From Paenibacillus radicis (ex Gao et al. 2016) (GTDB lineage Bacteria > Bacillota > Bacilli > Paenibacillales > Paenibacillaceae): a stretch of DNA of 64,000 nt. Every line of letters begins with the position of its first letter. Positions within the stretch are counted from its first letter, which is position 1. Of this stretch, positions 16,959 through 25,282 are shown piece after piece. The notes beneath the pieces were generated by a model that was given only the letters and a program-made list of their open reading frames with translations, was not told the origin of the DNA and searched no databases. The DNA is taken from assembly GCF_014641555.1 (NCBI RefSeq), contig NZ_BMHY01000001.1, positions 620,001 through 684,000 of the forward strand, in the 5' to 3' direction. The translations under genes were made by a program, and so were the position numbers.

Positions 16959-17261
16959 ATGAACTGCAAAATTACGCGCAATGCCGCAAAGATATTGAAA
17001 CTTGAACTGGACAAGCCTGAAAACGAAGGCAAAAAGCTTCGCGTTTACGTGACTCACGCGCACGGCGATCATGCGCACTACGGTCTTGCTGTCGATGAGC
17101 CGACTGATAAAGATGTCGTCGTATCGACAGACAAAGACATCGACGTTATTTTGGAAAAGGACAATGATTTCCTCGACGGCGTTCGCATCGACTATTTCTA
17201 TGTGCCAGAAGAAGGCTTCGCTGTAACAAATCCGTCCAAAGGGAATAACGGCGAACATTAA
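16959..17261 (+). CDS. HesB/IscA-like protein of the YneR type
   Basis: A 100-aa protein with the Fe-S biogenesis (HesB/IscA) fold: N-terminal CKITRNAAKILKLELD, then the acidic FLDGVRIDYFYVPEEGFAVTNP. The three cysteines that bind Fe-S in IscA are absent; its only Cys is at position 3. A His-rich loop (THAHGDHAHYG) sits in the middle. This matches YneR-like relatives of unknown function. Start ATG at 16959 behind AAAGGAG. Confidence 0.82.
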   Translation: MNCKITRNAAKILKLELDKPENEGKKLRVYVTHAHGDHAHYGLAVDEPTDKDVVVSTDKDIDVILEKDNDFLDGVRIDYFYVPEEGFAVTNPSKGNNGEH

Positions 17262-17332
17262 TCATTTAAATAAATAAAAGCGGTGCGCCGGTTGCCCCGG
17301 CCATTCCCGCTTGCCGGATTGGAAGATTATTG

Positions 17333-17554
17333 ATGGCAAACGACATACGCGTATGCGATAAATGCAAGCATGTCCGGGTCAAGTCGATTGTGCCGAAGCT
17401 CCAGGAGCTGGCACCCGACGCCGAAATCCGGGTAGGCTGCAAATCCTATTGCGGGCCGTGCGCCCGCTATGCATTCATATTTATTAATGGACGTTATGTG
17501 AAAGCGGCAGACGAAGATGAAGCAATCCAAAAGATTCGGCCCTATGTGAAGTAA
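17333..17554 (+). CDS. yuzB: DUF1450 (YuzB-like) protein
   Basis: A 73-aa cysteine protein: CDKCKHV near the N-terminus, and GCKSYCGPCARY in the middle. These five cysteines are typical of YuzB/DUF1450 and suggest metal or Fe-S binding or thiol chemistry. Start ATG at 17333, 7 nt after GGAAG; a TTG directly before it is the alternative. It follows the HesB-like gene by about 70 bp. Function unknown. Confidence 0.85.
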   Translation: MANDIRVCDKCKHVRVKSIVPKLQELAPDAEIRVGCKSYCGPCARYAFIFINGRYVKAADEDEAIQKIRPYVK

Positions 17555-17565
17555 GCCGGAGGCAG

Positions 17566-17596
17566 GAGACTCAACAGCGATGTTGGGTCTCTTTTT
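17566..17596 (+). terminator. Terminator after the DUF1450 gene
   Basis: A 10-bp stem GAGACTCAAC with GTTGGGTCTC (one T-G pair), a 6-nt loop, then TTTTT. Confidence 0.78.
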
Positions 17597-17635
17597 GAAT
17601 ATGTTTGCAGCTATCCCCGATCTGGAGGTTTATTG

Positions 17636-19051
17636 ATGAATAATCGGCATTTCCGGTATTACTACGCTGGCATGATCTTTATGTTTGTCGTGATTGTATT
17701 CGTGGAGCTGATCTGGCTGCCGGCGCCGGTGCATACCGCTTCCGGCCGTCTATGGATCGAGATGATCGACAGCCTGCTCTACGGTTTGGCTATTATCCCG
17801 CTTCTATGGGGAGCAGGGGCGGTGAGGGGCGTTATCAGCCTCTTGAAGACCCACTGGGGCGGGAAAAAGCTGCTGCTGGCGTTGCGAAGCTTGACTGGGG
17901 CGGTGAATGCTGCCGCTATTTGCTACATAGCTGTGAATCCTGCAAAGCTCATAATCGTTATCGGACTGATTGCCGCTGGACTGCTGCTGGTATTTGCCGA
18001 TTTGTTCGGGGGCGAAATTGCAGCGAAAGGCGCTCGAGGGTGGAGGCGCTTGCTGCCGGTGAAAGGCTTGGTCACTTTGGCTGCTGCCATTCTGCTGCTC
18101 GCAGCACTGGCCTATCCGACTAATTATCGCGTCACTTATCCGGCCATGACGATCGCGATGAACCGGTACGCTCATGTCGAAGGCGGAACGCCGAATGGCA
18201 GCGTAAGCGGGGTGCTCGTCTTCGAGCGGCCCGCCGTGCTTGCTGACTGGTTGTATGCCAAGCTGCTGCCGGAGTATACCTTTGAGCGCAAGAGCGAGAA
18301 CGAGCCGCCGTTGACGGAGGCCTATACGCAGGTTGTGGAAATGAAGACCGATGCGAACAGCGTGGCAAGCGCGATTGCGATGCAGAAGGTCGGCCTTGGC
18401 AAAGGAATGACGAGCGAGGGTATTCTTGTAATGGCATTGGCTAAAGATAGCGTCGTCCAAAACATTGTTCAGCCGGGTGACATCATTATCCGGTTGAATG
18501 GCAAATCAGTGGCAACGATTGAGGAAATGACGGCAATCATGGCCCAGCAGGTGAAGCCTGGTGATGCAGTAACAGTCGGGCTGCGCCGAAATGGAGAGGA
18601 GCTCGAGCTCGAGGTTCCGACGCGCCGCGCAGAGGCAAGCGATACACTGCCGGAGCGGGCCGTATTCGGCGTTTCCGTCAGCAACGACTTGCATGCGGAT
18701 ATTCCGCGGTCCGTCCATTACAACAGCTATATCGCCCATCTGGGCGGCCCATCGCATGGCGCGATGCTGACGCTCGCGTTAATCGATCAGTTGACGCCAG
18801 GCGGCGTAACGAACGGCTGGCGCGTGGCGGGCACAGGCACAATCGAGGCCGATGGCTCTATCGGCCTCGTCGGCGGCGTCCCGCAGAAGGCTTACGCCGT
18901 CAGCCGAACGGATGCCGACGTCTTTTTCGTTCCGGCTGAGCTCGAAGCAGAGGCGAGATCGGGAGCACCGAAGCTGCGAATCGTTCCGGTGCAGAAGATT
19001 GACGATGTGCTGGACTGGCTCAAGCAGCATCCGCGGTCAAATACGCCATAA
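17636..19051 (+). CDS. Membrane PDZ-Lon (S16) protease, YlbL-related
   Basis: A 471-aa protein with three parts. Residues 1-165 hold about five membrane segments. A PDZ domain around 255-340 contains QPGDIIIRLNGKSVAT. A Lon-type serine protease domain follows. The Ser-Lys dyad is visible: Ser in GGPSHGAML and Lys in GGVPQKAYAV. Bacillus YlbL has the PDZ-Lon part but one N-terminal anchor, so the polytopic N-terminus is unusual. Start ATG at 17636, 7 nt after GGAGG. Likely role: regulated cleavage of membrane-associated substrates. No ATPase domain. Confidence 0.88.
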   Translation: MNNRHFRYYYAGMIFMFVVIVFVELIWLPAPVHTASGRLWIEMIDSLLYGLAIIPLLWGAGAVRGVISLLKTHWGGKKLLLALRSLTGAVNAAAICYIAVNPAKLIIVIGLIAAGLLLVFADLFGGEIAAKGARGWRRLLPVKGLVTLAAAILLLAALAYPTNYRVTYPAMTIAMNRYAHVEGGTPNGSVSGVLVFERPAVLADWLYAKLLPEYTFERKSENEPPLTEAYTQVVEMKTDANSVASAIAMQKVGLGKGMTSEGILVMALAKDSVVQNIVQPGDIIIRLNGKSVATIEEMTAIMAQQVKPGDAVTVGLRRNGEELELEVPTRRAEASDTLPERAVFGVSVSNDLHADIPRSVHYNSYIAHLGGPSHGAMLTLALIDQLTPGGVTNGWRVAGTGTIEADGSIGLVGGVPQKAYAVSRTDADVFFVPAELEAEARSGAPKLRIVPVQKIDDVLDWLKQHPRSNTP

Positions 19052-19065
19052 CGGACAAACGGACA

Positions 19066-19118
19066 AAAGCCCCGCCTTTCGGCCATCCCAATGGGATCGC
19101 GCGAAAGGCGGGGCTTTA
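19066..19118. terminator. Bidirectional terminator
   Basis: A perfect 15-bp stem AAAGCCCCGCCTTTC and complement with a 22-nt loop that carries a second hairpin (ATCCCAATGGGAT). It lies between the convergent protease gene and the LTA synthase gene. Confidence 0.88.
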
Positions 19119-19130
19119 TCGTTGGTTGCA

Positions 19131-21179
19131 TTATTCTTTTCCTCCGGCTGCAGCGGCAACGTTGGCTTGGGCGGCCTCAGTCTCCTTGAACACCGGAATT
19201 AGATCATGGGTGATAATCTGATCCGACATCGTCAGTTCTGAGGTTGCCTCTTCCGCATGAGCCAGACATGGCGCTATAGGTCCAAGTTTGCTCTCTGCGA
19301 TATTCCAGCACTTTCCGTTTGCCGCAATGCCATCTGAGGATGGCATATAATAGATGGTGCCGTCAGTGAAAGCGCCATTGCGCTGGACGACAAGCTTGCC
19401 GCCATTGCCGCTTAATGCTCGCTCCGTGAGCAGAGGTGTTCCAAGCAGCGTATCGCTGGCGGTAGATATGCCTAGCAGATGAAGCAAAGTCGGCGTAATG
19501 TCGAGCTGGCCTCCGACGTTGGTATGCGTTCCGGCATAGGCGCCATCCGGCAGATGAACGAGGAACGGAACCTGCTTCAAGATCATCTGCCTCTCCAGGT
19601 CATTTAACGGCTTGCCAAGAAACGTCTCGAACAGCTCCCAATCCTTAATGGAATTATCATGATCGCCATAGAGGGCGAATATCGTATTTTTCCATAGCCC
19701 TTCAGCTTTGAGCTTCTCTACCAGCTCGCCAAGCGCAGTATCTACATAATGAACGGACTGCAAGTAGTCGCCCATTAACGTGCCTTCGAGGTCACCCAGC
19801 TTCAGCACTTGATGCTCTTTGGGCATCGTAAAAGGATGATGGCTCGACAGCGTAATTAAGAAGGAGTAGAAAGGTTTCTTCTGCTCTGCGATGACATCGA
19901 CAGACTGACTGAAGAAGGAAGAGTCGCCCAGCGACCAGCCGATCGGCTCGTCCAATGCAAAATGCTTTTTACTGTAAAAAGTGTCGTAGCCCATACGGGG
20001 ATACATCGTATTGCGGTTCCAGAACCCGCCGTCATAAGCGTGGAACACTGTAGCCGCATAGCCGTTGTCGCTTAAAGTCTGCGGCATGCAGTTGAACGTA
20101 TGGCCTGCATATTGGATGAAGACAGAGCCGCTCACGAGAGGCTGCAGCGAGCAATTAGCCAAGAAATCGGCATCCGAGGTCCGGCCTTGCGACGTCTGAT
20201 GATAAAATTGGCTGAAATAGGCACTTTCCTTCATGAGCTTGTTCAAATTAGGCGTAATTTCTTCGCCGCCGACCGATTTGCCGATCATAAAGTTTTGCAG
20301 CGCTTCAACCTGAACCAGCAGTACATTGCTGCCTTTATAAGCGCCAAAGGTAGCGTCATTCTCCAGCATTTTACGGCTGTTGCCCCGGTCCGAGGTCCAT
20401 TGCTGGATACCGGCTGCGGCTTCGGCGGATACCTGTTCGGTATTCAGCCGTTCCTTCGCATAGCGGTATACATCATAGCCATGGAAGCCGACAACGCCCG
20501 TTACGTTATAGAGGGAGAGACTCCACCAATTGTTGACGAACAAGCCTTGCGCCCATGTTTTTTTGGCGATATTAATGTTGCCGATGGACATGGAAGCGCC
20601 CATGAAGAAGATGGCGAAGCCGAGTACGATTTGAATAGCGACATGGGGCCACCCTCTTCGTCTTCTGTCTTTTTCGTAGGAATCTCTGAAACGATCCTTC
20701 AGGTCTGTCCGGCCATGGCGAAGCGTATAGTAGGCAAAGGGTACAAGGACCAGCCAATCTGCCAGCAGCCAAAAATCACGGGCTTGCAGAAGCGTCCAGA
20801 TGCTTTCGCCTAGCGAATCGACCTGGCTTGCCTGCATTAGGACGGGAACCGAGATCAGATCCTGAAAGTAACGGTAATAAATAATATCGGCATACATGAT
20901 GAAGGAAAGCAGCATGCTGATTGTGATCAAGGCAATAATCCGGCCGCGTGTCGGCAGCCATACTGTCCAGAAGCAAACCAGCGCCAGCGTTCCAATTGCG
21001 ACCACTGTGTCAAAGCCGTTCATCGCCATATTGGGCACGGCAATGATGGTATCAAACAAATAAACTTTGGCCATCATGCCGATGAAGAACAGCAGCAAGT
21101 CCAGCGCCTTCAGGCGCTTGAATGACTCCAGCATCAGTCGCATTCCGCGCCTGACGACGTTCTGTTTCGTATAAAGCAT
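19131..21179 (-). CDS. ltaS: Lipoteichoic acid synthase family (sulfatase fold) enzyme
   Basis: A 682-aa LtaS-type protein: five membrane segments in the first 215 residues, then an extracellular sulfatase-fold domain. It transfers glycerol-phosphate from phosphatidylglycerol to grow lipoteichoic acid. The nucleophile Thr lies in QGRTSDADF, metal ligands in QVEALQN (Glu) and LYGDHDNS (Asp, His), and HAYDGGFWNRN is conserved. The C-terminal tail beyond the fold is long and Ala/Glu-rich. Start ATG at 21179; AAAGGA is about 12 nt upstream, and a second Met lies at residue 13. Whether it is LtaS itself or a paralogue such as YfnI or YqgS cannot be told. Confidence 0.93.
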   Translation of the reverse strand: MLYTKQNVVRRGMRLMLESFKRLKALDLLLFFIGMMAKVYLFDTIIAVPNMAMNGFDTVVAIGTLALVCFWTVWLPTRGRIIALITISMLLSFIMYADIIYYRYFQDLISVPVLMQASQVDSLGESIWTLLQARDFWLLADWLVLVPFAYYTLRHGRTDLKDRFRDSYEKDRRRRGWPHVAIQIVLGFAIFFMGASMSIGNINIAKKTWAQGLFVNNWWSLSLYNVTGVVGFHGYDVYRYAKERLNTEQVSAEAAAGIQQWTSDRGNSRKMLENDATFGAYKGSNVLLVQVEALQNFMIGKSVGGEEITPNLNKLMKESAYFSQFYHQTSQGRTSDADFLANCSLQPLVSGSVFIQYAGHTFNCMPQTLSDNGYAATVFHAYDGGFWNRNTMYPRMGYDTFYSKKHFALDEPIGWSLGDSSFFSQSVDVIAEQKKPFYSFLITLSSHHPFTMPKEHQVLKLGDLEGTLMGDYLQSVHYVDTALGELVEKLKAEGLWKNTIFALYGDHDNSIKDWELFETFLGKPLNDLERQMILKQVPFLVHLPDGAYAGTHTNVGGQLDITPTLLHLLGISTASDTLLGTPLLTERALSGNGGKLVVQRNGAFTDGTIYYMPSSDGIAANGKCWNIAESKLGPIAPCLAHAEEATSELTMSDQIITHDLIPVFKETEAAQANVAAAAGGKE

Positions 21180-21212
21180 AACGTGTTTAGATCCTTTCCC
21201 GTACAGCTTCCG

Positions 21213-22349
21213 CTACCTGCGGGGAGGAAGCGGCCCGAAAAACTGATAGAAATCCGTCTGAATACGGCCGTTAAACAGCTTGCGTTTCTTATCGGCAGGG
21301 CGGGTGAAGTAATGCTCGATTTCTTTAGTTGGCGTAATTGCGAAAAACGACCAGGTTGGCAAATGAAGCGACGAAAGGCCGAATTGACGGATTGCCTTCT
21401 CGGCTTCTTTATCGTCGCCAAGCCGCTCGCCGTATGGCGGATTTGTAATGATGACGCCGTAGTCGCCTTTCGGCTTCATTTTTGCAACGGGCAGTACTTC
21501 CAGCTTAATTTCTTTGCCAAAGCCGGCTTTCTTTACAGCAGCTTCTGCAATTTCAATTGCGTGCGGATCAATGTCAGAGCCCGCAATTTGCAGCGGCACA
21601 TTATCTTTAACCGCATCGAAAGCTTCGTCTCTCGCTTCGTCCCACAGCTCGTCTGGCACAAGCGGCCAGCCTTCGCTGTTGAAGCTGCGGCGGAGTCCCG
21701 GTGCAATATTCCAGCCGATCATCGCCGCCTCGATCAGAATCGTGCCGGAACCGCAGAACGGATCATAAAGCGGACGTTCGGGCTGCCAGCGGCTCAGTTG
21801 AACAAGTGAGGCAGCCATCGTCTCGCGCAGCGGAGCTTCGGTCGATACTTTCCGGTAGCCGCGCTGATGTAGGCCAGCACCCGTCGTGTCGAGCGTCAGC
21901 ATGGCCTGATCATTCATCAGCGTCACTTCGATGACGTATTTGCCGCCATCTTCATGAAACCATTCTGTTCCATAGCGCATTTTCATTTTTTCGACGACCG
22001 CTTTTTTTACGATGCTTTGACAGGCTGGAACGCTTGTCAGCTGGGATTTCTGCGAACGGCCGTTTACCGGAAATTCGCCGTCCTCCGGTATCCATTCCGG
22101 CCAGTCAAGCGCTTTGGTGCCCTCGAACAGCTCCTCGAAGGTAGTCGCCCGGAACTCGCCCATATTGACGAGAATCCGTCCGGCAGAGCGGAGCCAGAGA
22201 TTCGTTCGGCAAATATCGATCGGCTCCCCGGTGAAACGGACGCGGCCGTTCTCCACCTGCAGGTCATTGTAGCCGAGCTCCTTCAGCTCGCGCGCGACGA
22301 CGGACTCCAGTCCCATCGGTGCGGTCGCAATCAGGTTAATCGTAGTCAT
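21213..22349 (-). CDS. ypsC: THUMP-domain 23S rRNA guanine-N2 methyltransferase (RlmL/YpsC-like)
   Basis: A 378-aa RNA methyltransferase. The N-terminus (about 1-60) is the ferredoxin-like region, and about 70-160 is the THUMP RNA-binding domain. The catalytic domain has YDPFCGSGTILIEAA (SAM motif I) and TNPPYGERLG (motif IV NPPY), characteristic of N2-guanine methylation. This matches Bacillus YpsC and the N-terminal half of RlmL. Start ATG at 22349 behind AGGGGAG. It lies 33 bp upstream of the LTA synthase gene on the same strand, perhaps cotranscribed. Confidence 0.93.
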   Translation of the reverse strand: MTTINLIATAPMGLESVVARELKELGYNDLQVENGRVRFTGEPIDICRTNLWLRSAGRILVNMGEFRATTFEELFEGTKALDWPEWIPEDGEFPVNGRSQKSQLTSVPACQSIVKKAVVEKMKMRYGTEWFHEDGGKYVIEVTLMNDQAMLTLDTTGAGLHQRGYRKVSTEAPLRETMAASLVQLSRWQPERPLYDPFCGSGTILIEAAMIGWNIAPGLRRSFNSEGWPLVPDELWDEARDEAFDAVKDNVPLQIAGSDIDPHAIEIAEAAVKKAGFGKEIKLEVLPVAKMKPKGDYGVIITNPPYGERLGDDKEAEKAIRQFGLSSLHLPTWSFFAITPTKEIEHYFTRPADKKRKLFNGRIQTDFYQFFGPLPPRR

Positions 22350-22438
22350 AAAAGTTCATTCTCCCCTTATTCTTTGAAAACAAAGTTGTTTCCTCACGGA
22401 CAAAATCATACAATCAAGTATAGGGCAAAGCAGGATGC

Positions 22439-22455
22439 TTTTACAAATTGTAAAA
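22439..22455. promoter_or_regulatory. Perfect palindrome upstream of the O-methyltransferase gene
   Basis: Arms TTTTACAA and TTGTAAAA around a single A, ending about 20 bp before the GTG start codon. Geometry suits a dimeric repressor of the MarR or Fur/PerR kind, but no known box matches exactly. Confidence 0.45.
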
Positions 22456-22475
22456 TTGGAAAGAGGTGCATAAAA

Positions 22476-23102
22476 GTGACAGATGAACAATATGTGGACG
22501 GATTATACGGCGAAGATGCTGATCTGGCGCGGACGAAAAAGGGGATTGCGGAGAAGGGAATGCCGGATATTTCGATTTCTGACGGTTACGGGCGGCTGTT
22601 GACGATGCTCGTACAATTGGCTGGCGCGAAAAATGTGCTGGAGATCGGCGCGCTTGGCGGCTATAGCGGCATATGTCTGGCTAGAGGGCTTGGAGAAGGC
22701 GGGCAGCTCACCTCGCTGGAGCTGAAATCCGAATATGCCGATGTTGCACTTGCACATATGAAGGAAGCGGGCTTTGGTGAAGCAGTTGAATACGTCATCG
22801 GCGATGCGAAGGAAAGCTTGGCACAATTGAAAGAAGAAGGACGGCGGTTTGATTTCTTTTTCATCGATGCTGACAAGGATGGCTATCCAGTCTATTTGGA
22901 TTATGCCATTCAGCTTGCCAATCCCGGCGCGGTTATCGTTGGAGACAACGTCCTGTTGCGCGGACGGACGATTAACCCGGAGAAGGGCGGGCCGGCGGTA
23001 CTGTCGGTACGGGCATTCAATGAACGGATCGCATCGGACGAGCGTCTGACCAGCACGGTGCTTCCCGGGTACGACGGCCTCGCGATCGCCATCGTTAAAT
23101 AG
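22476..23102 (+). CDS. SAM-dependent O-methyltransferase (class I, COMT-like)
   Basis: A 208-aa O-methyltransferase family 3 protein. Motif I is LEIGALGGYSG (about residue 51), then TSLELKSEYA. The metal-binding acidic motif FFIDADKDGY and the later VGDNVLLRG are typical of catechol and caffeoyl-CoA methyltransferases. Start GTG at 22476 behind AAGAGGTG. It diverges from the rRNA methyltransferase gene; a 17-bp palindrome sits just before its ribosome binding site. Substrate unknown. Confidence 0.9.
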   Translation: MTDEQYVDGLYGEDADLARTKKGIAEKGMPDISISDGYGRLLTMLVQLAGAKNVLEIGALGGYSGICLARGLGEGGQLTSLELKSEYADVALAHMKEAGFGEAVEYVIGDAKESLAQLKEEGRRFDFFFIDADKDGYPVYLDYAIQLANPGAVIVGDNVLLRGRTINPEKGGPAVLSVRAFNERIASDERLTSTVLPGYDGLAIAIVK

Positions 23103-23143
23103 AAATCTAATCTCATTCCGGTCCGGTTGCGGATAATTAGCGT

Positions 23144-23172
23144 TTGACGATTGTGGCGATCGTACATATAAT
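23144..23172 (+). promoter_or_regulatory. Promoter of the ABC-F leader transcript
   Basis: TTGACG, exactly 17 nt, TATAAT. Predicted start near 23179, giving a leader of about 280 nt before the ABC-F gene. Confidence 0.75.
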
Positions 23173-23210
23173 GGAAAAGCAACGACTAACCGATAGCGAG
23201 AGAGGAACAG

Positions 23211-23270
23211 GTGTCCGAGGACGATGGAGAACTAATCTTATGTATTCAGAGAGCAAATATCGAAACATAG
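23211..23270 (+). CDS. Candidate leader peptide 1 (19 aa) of the ABC-F gene
   Basis: GTG at 23211 with AGAGG 5 nt upstream, ending at TAG 23270. It encodes a short acidic peptide beginning MSEDDGELIL. It overlaps leader ORF 2 in another frame. Its use is uncertain. Confidence 0.3.
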   Translation: MSEDDGELILCIQRANIET

Positions 23271-23389
23271 CAGTTGTTTCTTTTTCTGAAGATAGGATTA
23301 TTGCGCCCATTTTTCCGGATAGGTTTCCCTATATCGAAGGCTCGTTGTACGAAGCGGCCAGCGTCTGTTTGCTGTTTGCAATTCGTTAA
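23240..23389 (+). CDS. Candidate leader peptide 2 (49 aa) of the ABC-F gene
   Basis: ATG at 23240 with GGAG 10 nt upstream, ending 25 bp before the attenuator hairpin. The peptide contains the stretch SFSEDRIIAPIF, whose codons carry CTGAAGA-TA-GG (23286-23296). That sequence can pair with the left arm of the terminator. Ribosome stalling in this ORF could therefore switch RNA structure. No homologue is recognised. Confidence 0.42.
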   Translation: MYSESKYRNIAVVSFSEDRIIAPIFPDRFPYIEGSLYEAASVCLLFAIR

Positions 23390-23414
23390 CGCAGTTCTTA
23401 ATGGCGCCCATAAT

Positions 23415-23459
23415 CCTCTTCAGAGCGAATGTACTTAATTCGGCTGAGGAGGTTTTTTT
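23415..23459 (+). terminator. Attenuator hairpin that also buries the ABC-F ribosome binding site
   Basis: Left arm 23415-23430 pairs with 23438-23452. Outer stem is CCTCTTCAG with CTGAGGAGG, then a small internal loop, then CGAAT with ATTCG. Seven Ts (23453-23459) follow and the ATG is at 23460. The Shine-Dalgarno GGAGG (23448-23452) is the right arm itself. Both transcription and translation of the ABC-F gene would be off while this hairpin forms. Confidence 0.75.
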
Positions 23460-25193
23460 ATGACTTTAATGACAATGGAGCAAGTGAAAATAACGATTGG
23501 TGACCGGGTTCTAGGAGTGCTGGCAGGCAGTTGGCAGCTGGAACGGCGTGAAAGGGTCGGTATCGTTGGCCGGAACGGGGCAGGCAAGTCGACGCTGCTT
23601 GCCGTGCTGGCGGGACGGCTGGAGCCGGACGCAGGCACGGTGAGGCGCTTTGGAACGATTGCGGAGTTGAGGCAAGCGGCTGGGGCGAAAGGCGATGTAG
23701 CGGATAGCAATTGTATCGATGAATATGATGCACTGGACGAAGGCAAGACGACCTTAGGAGACGAAGCATCCGCGAAGCGCTGGAAAACGATAGGCAGGGA
23801 CGAAGCGGAAAGCCATGGCAGCGGAGGAGAACGCACCCGGCAGCAAATCGCGCAGCTGTTCGCAAGCGGCGCTGAGGTGCTGATTGCGGACGAACCGACA
23901 AGCCATCTCGATGAGGAGGGCGTGCGACAGCTGGGCGAAGCATTTGCTTCCTATGACGGTGGCGTGCTCTTTGTGTCCCATGACCGGCAGCTGATGGATG
24001 AAGTTTGTACGCATATTATGGAGCTGGATGAAGAGATGATCACCGTCTATTCCGGCAATTATTCCGACTACCGCAGGGAAAAGGAAGCGGCCAGACAGCG
24101 CATGCATTTCGAATACGAGCAATATGCGAGGGAAAAGGGACGGCTGGAGCGGGCTATTATTGCAGTCAGACAGCAATCCAAATCGATGAAGAACAAGCCT
24201 TCCCGTATGAGCTACAAAGAAGCGAACCTGGGCAAGGAAGGGGCTAGAACGAGTAACTCCAAGGTAGATTCGAAAGCGAAAGCGCTCGAGAGCCGTCTGG
24301 AGAGGCTGGATGTGAAGCACAAGCCGCGTGAGACGGAGCTGCCGCTGTTCGACACGGCTGTTCATGAGTTATGCCGCAGCAAGCATGTGCTCAGGGTGGA
24401 GCGGTTGAGCGTACAGCTATCGGACCGTTCCCTATTCGATGAGCTCTCTGTTGCCATCCGTCCAGGGATGCGAATTGCTTTAACCGGACCAAACGGAGCG
24501 GGTAAGACGACGCTGCTCCGTCTTATTTATGGGCAAGGGGAACGTATTGTAAAAGCTCCCGGCTGCCGAATTGGCTATTTCCGACAGGATTTGTCCTTGC
24601 TGGACGAATCGAAGAGCGTACTGGATAACGTACTGTCGACTGCCATCTATCCCGATACGCATGTGCGGACTGTCCTTGCCCGTACTTTGTTCAAGGGACA
24701 TGACGTTTTTAAGGAGGCAGGCCAGCTAAGCGGTGGCGAGCGGGTCAAGGCGGCGCTGGCTAAGCTGTTTCTTGGTCCTTACAATACGCTGCTGATCGAC
24801 GAGCCGACGAATTATTTGGATGTTTTTGCACGGGAGCAGTTGGAAGCGGCACTGCAGCAATATCCCGGGACAATTTTGTTTGCCGCGCATGACCGAAGGC
24901 TCGTTCAGGCGGTTGCTACGCACCGGCTGACGTTGTACGGCGGCGGGGAATGGAGCTTTGAAGAATGCGGTGCGGAGGACAGAGGTATGCCGGGAGCGAG
25001 AGATGCAAGGCAAGCAACGTCGTCGCACGAAGAAGCTGAGCGGATAGAACGGCTGATGAGAGTTGAGCGTGAGCTTGCAGAGACAATTGGCCGTCTATCG
25101 ATGCCTATCCGGTCGGAAGCGGAGGCGGCTGAACTGGATCGGAGATTTCATGAGCTCGTAGAAGAGAAGCGCAAATGGACCAAGGTGCAATAA
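23460..25193 (+). CDS. ABC-F ribosomal protection-type ATPase
   Basis: A 577-aa protein with two ABC ATPase domains and no membrane segment. Walker A motifs are GRNGAGKST and GPNGAGKTT; signatures are GSGGERTR and LSGGERVK; Walker B sites end in DEPTSHLD and DEPTNYLD. The interdomain linker (about 210-270) is long and basic, with RQQSKSMKNKPSRMSYKEA, as in Vga/Msr/Lsa/VmlR-type antibiotic-resistance ABC-F proteins that eject drugs from the ribosome. A C-terminal extension with coiled coil follows. The inducible leader upstream supports a resistance role. The drug class is unknown. Confidence 0.9.
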   Translation: MTLMTMEQVKITIGDRVLGVLAGSWQLERRERVGIVGRNGAGKSTLLAVLAGRLEPDAGTVRRFGTIAELRQAAGAKGDVADSNCIDEYDALDEGKTTLGDEASAKRWKTIGRDEAESHGSGGERTRQQIAQLFASGAEVLIADEPTSHLDEEGVRQLGEAFASYDGGVLFVSHDRQLMDEVCTHIMELDEEMITVYSGNYSDYRREKEAARQRMHFEYEQYAREKGRLERAIIAVRQQSKSMKNKPSRMSYKEANLGKEGARTSNSKVDSKAKALESRLERLDVKHKPRETELPLFDTAVHELCRSKHVLRVERLSVQLSDRSLFDELSVAIRPGMRIALTGPNGAGKTTLLRLIYGQGERIVKAPGCRIGYFRQDLSLLDESKSVLDNVLSTAIYPDTHVRTVLARTLFKGHDVFKEAGQLSGGERVKAALAKLFLGPYNTLLIDEPTNYLDVFAREQLEAALQQYPGTILFAAHDRRLVQAVATHRLTLYGGGEWSFEECGAEDRGMPGARDARQATSSHEEAERIERLMRVERELAETIGRLSMPIRSEAEAAELDRRFHELVEEKRKWTKVQ

Positions 25194-25215
25194 CAAACGG
25201 TAAGCAAGTATGGAA

Positions 25216-25272
25216 AGAGACCAGCATTTTCGCAGCAGCCTTAAGGTGCCGCGGAGATGCTGGTCTTTTTAT
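25216..25272. terminator. Bidirectional terminator
   Basis: Stem AGACCAGCAT (25218-25227) with ATGCTGGTCT (25257-25266), a loop of about 29 nt with an inner hairpin, then TTTTT. It separates the convergent ABC-F and MFS genes. Confidence 0.8.
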
Positions 25273-25282
25273 TGTGCACGTT

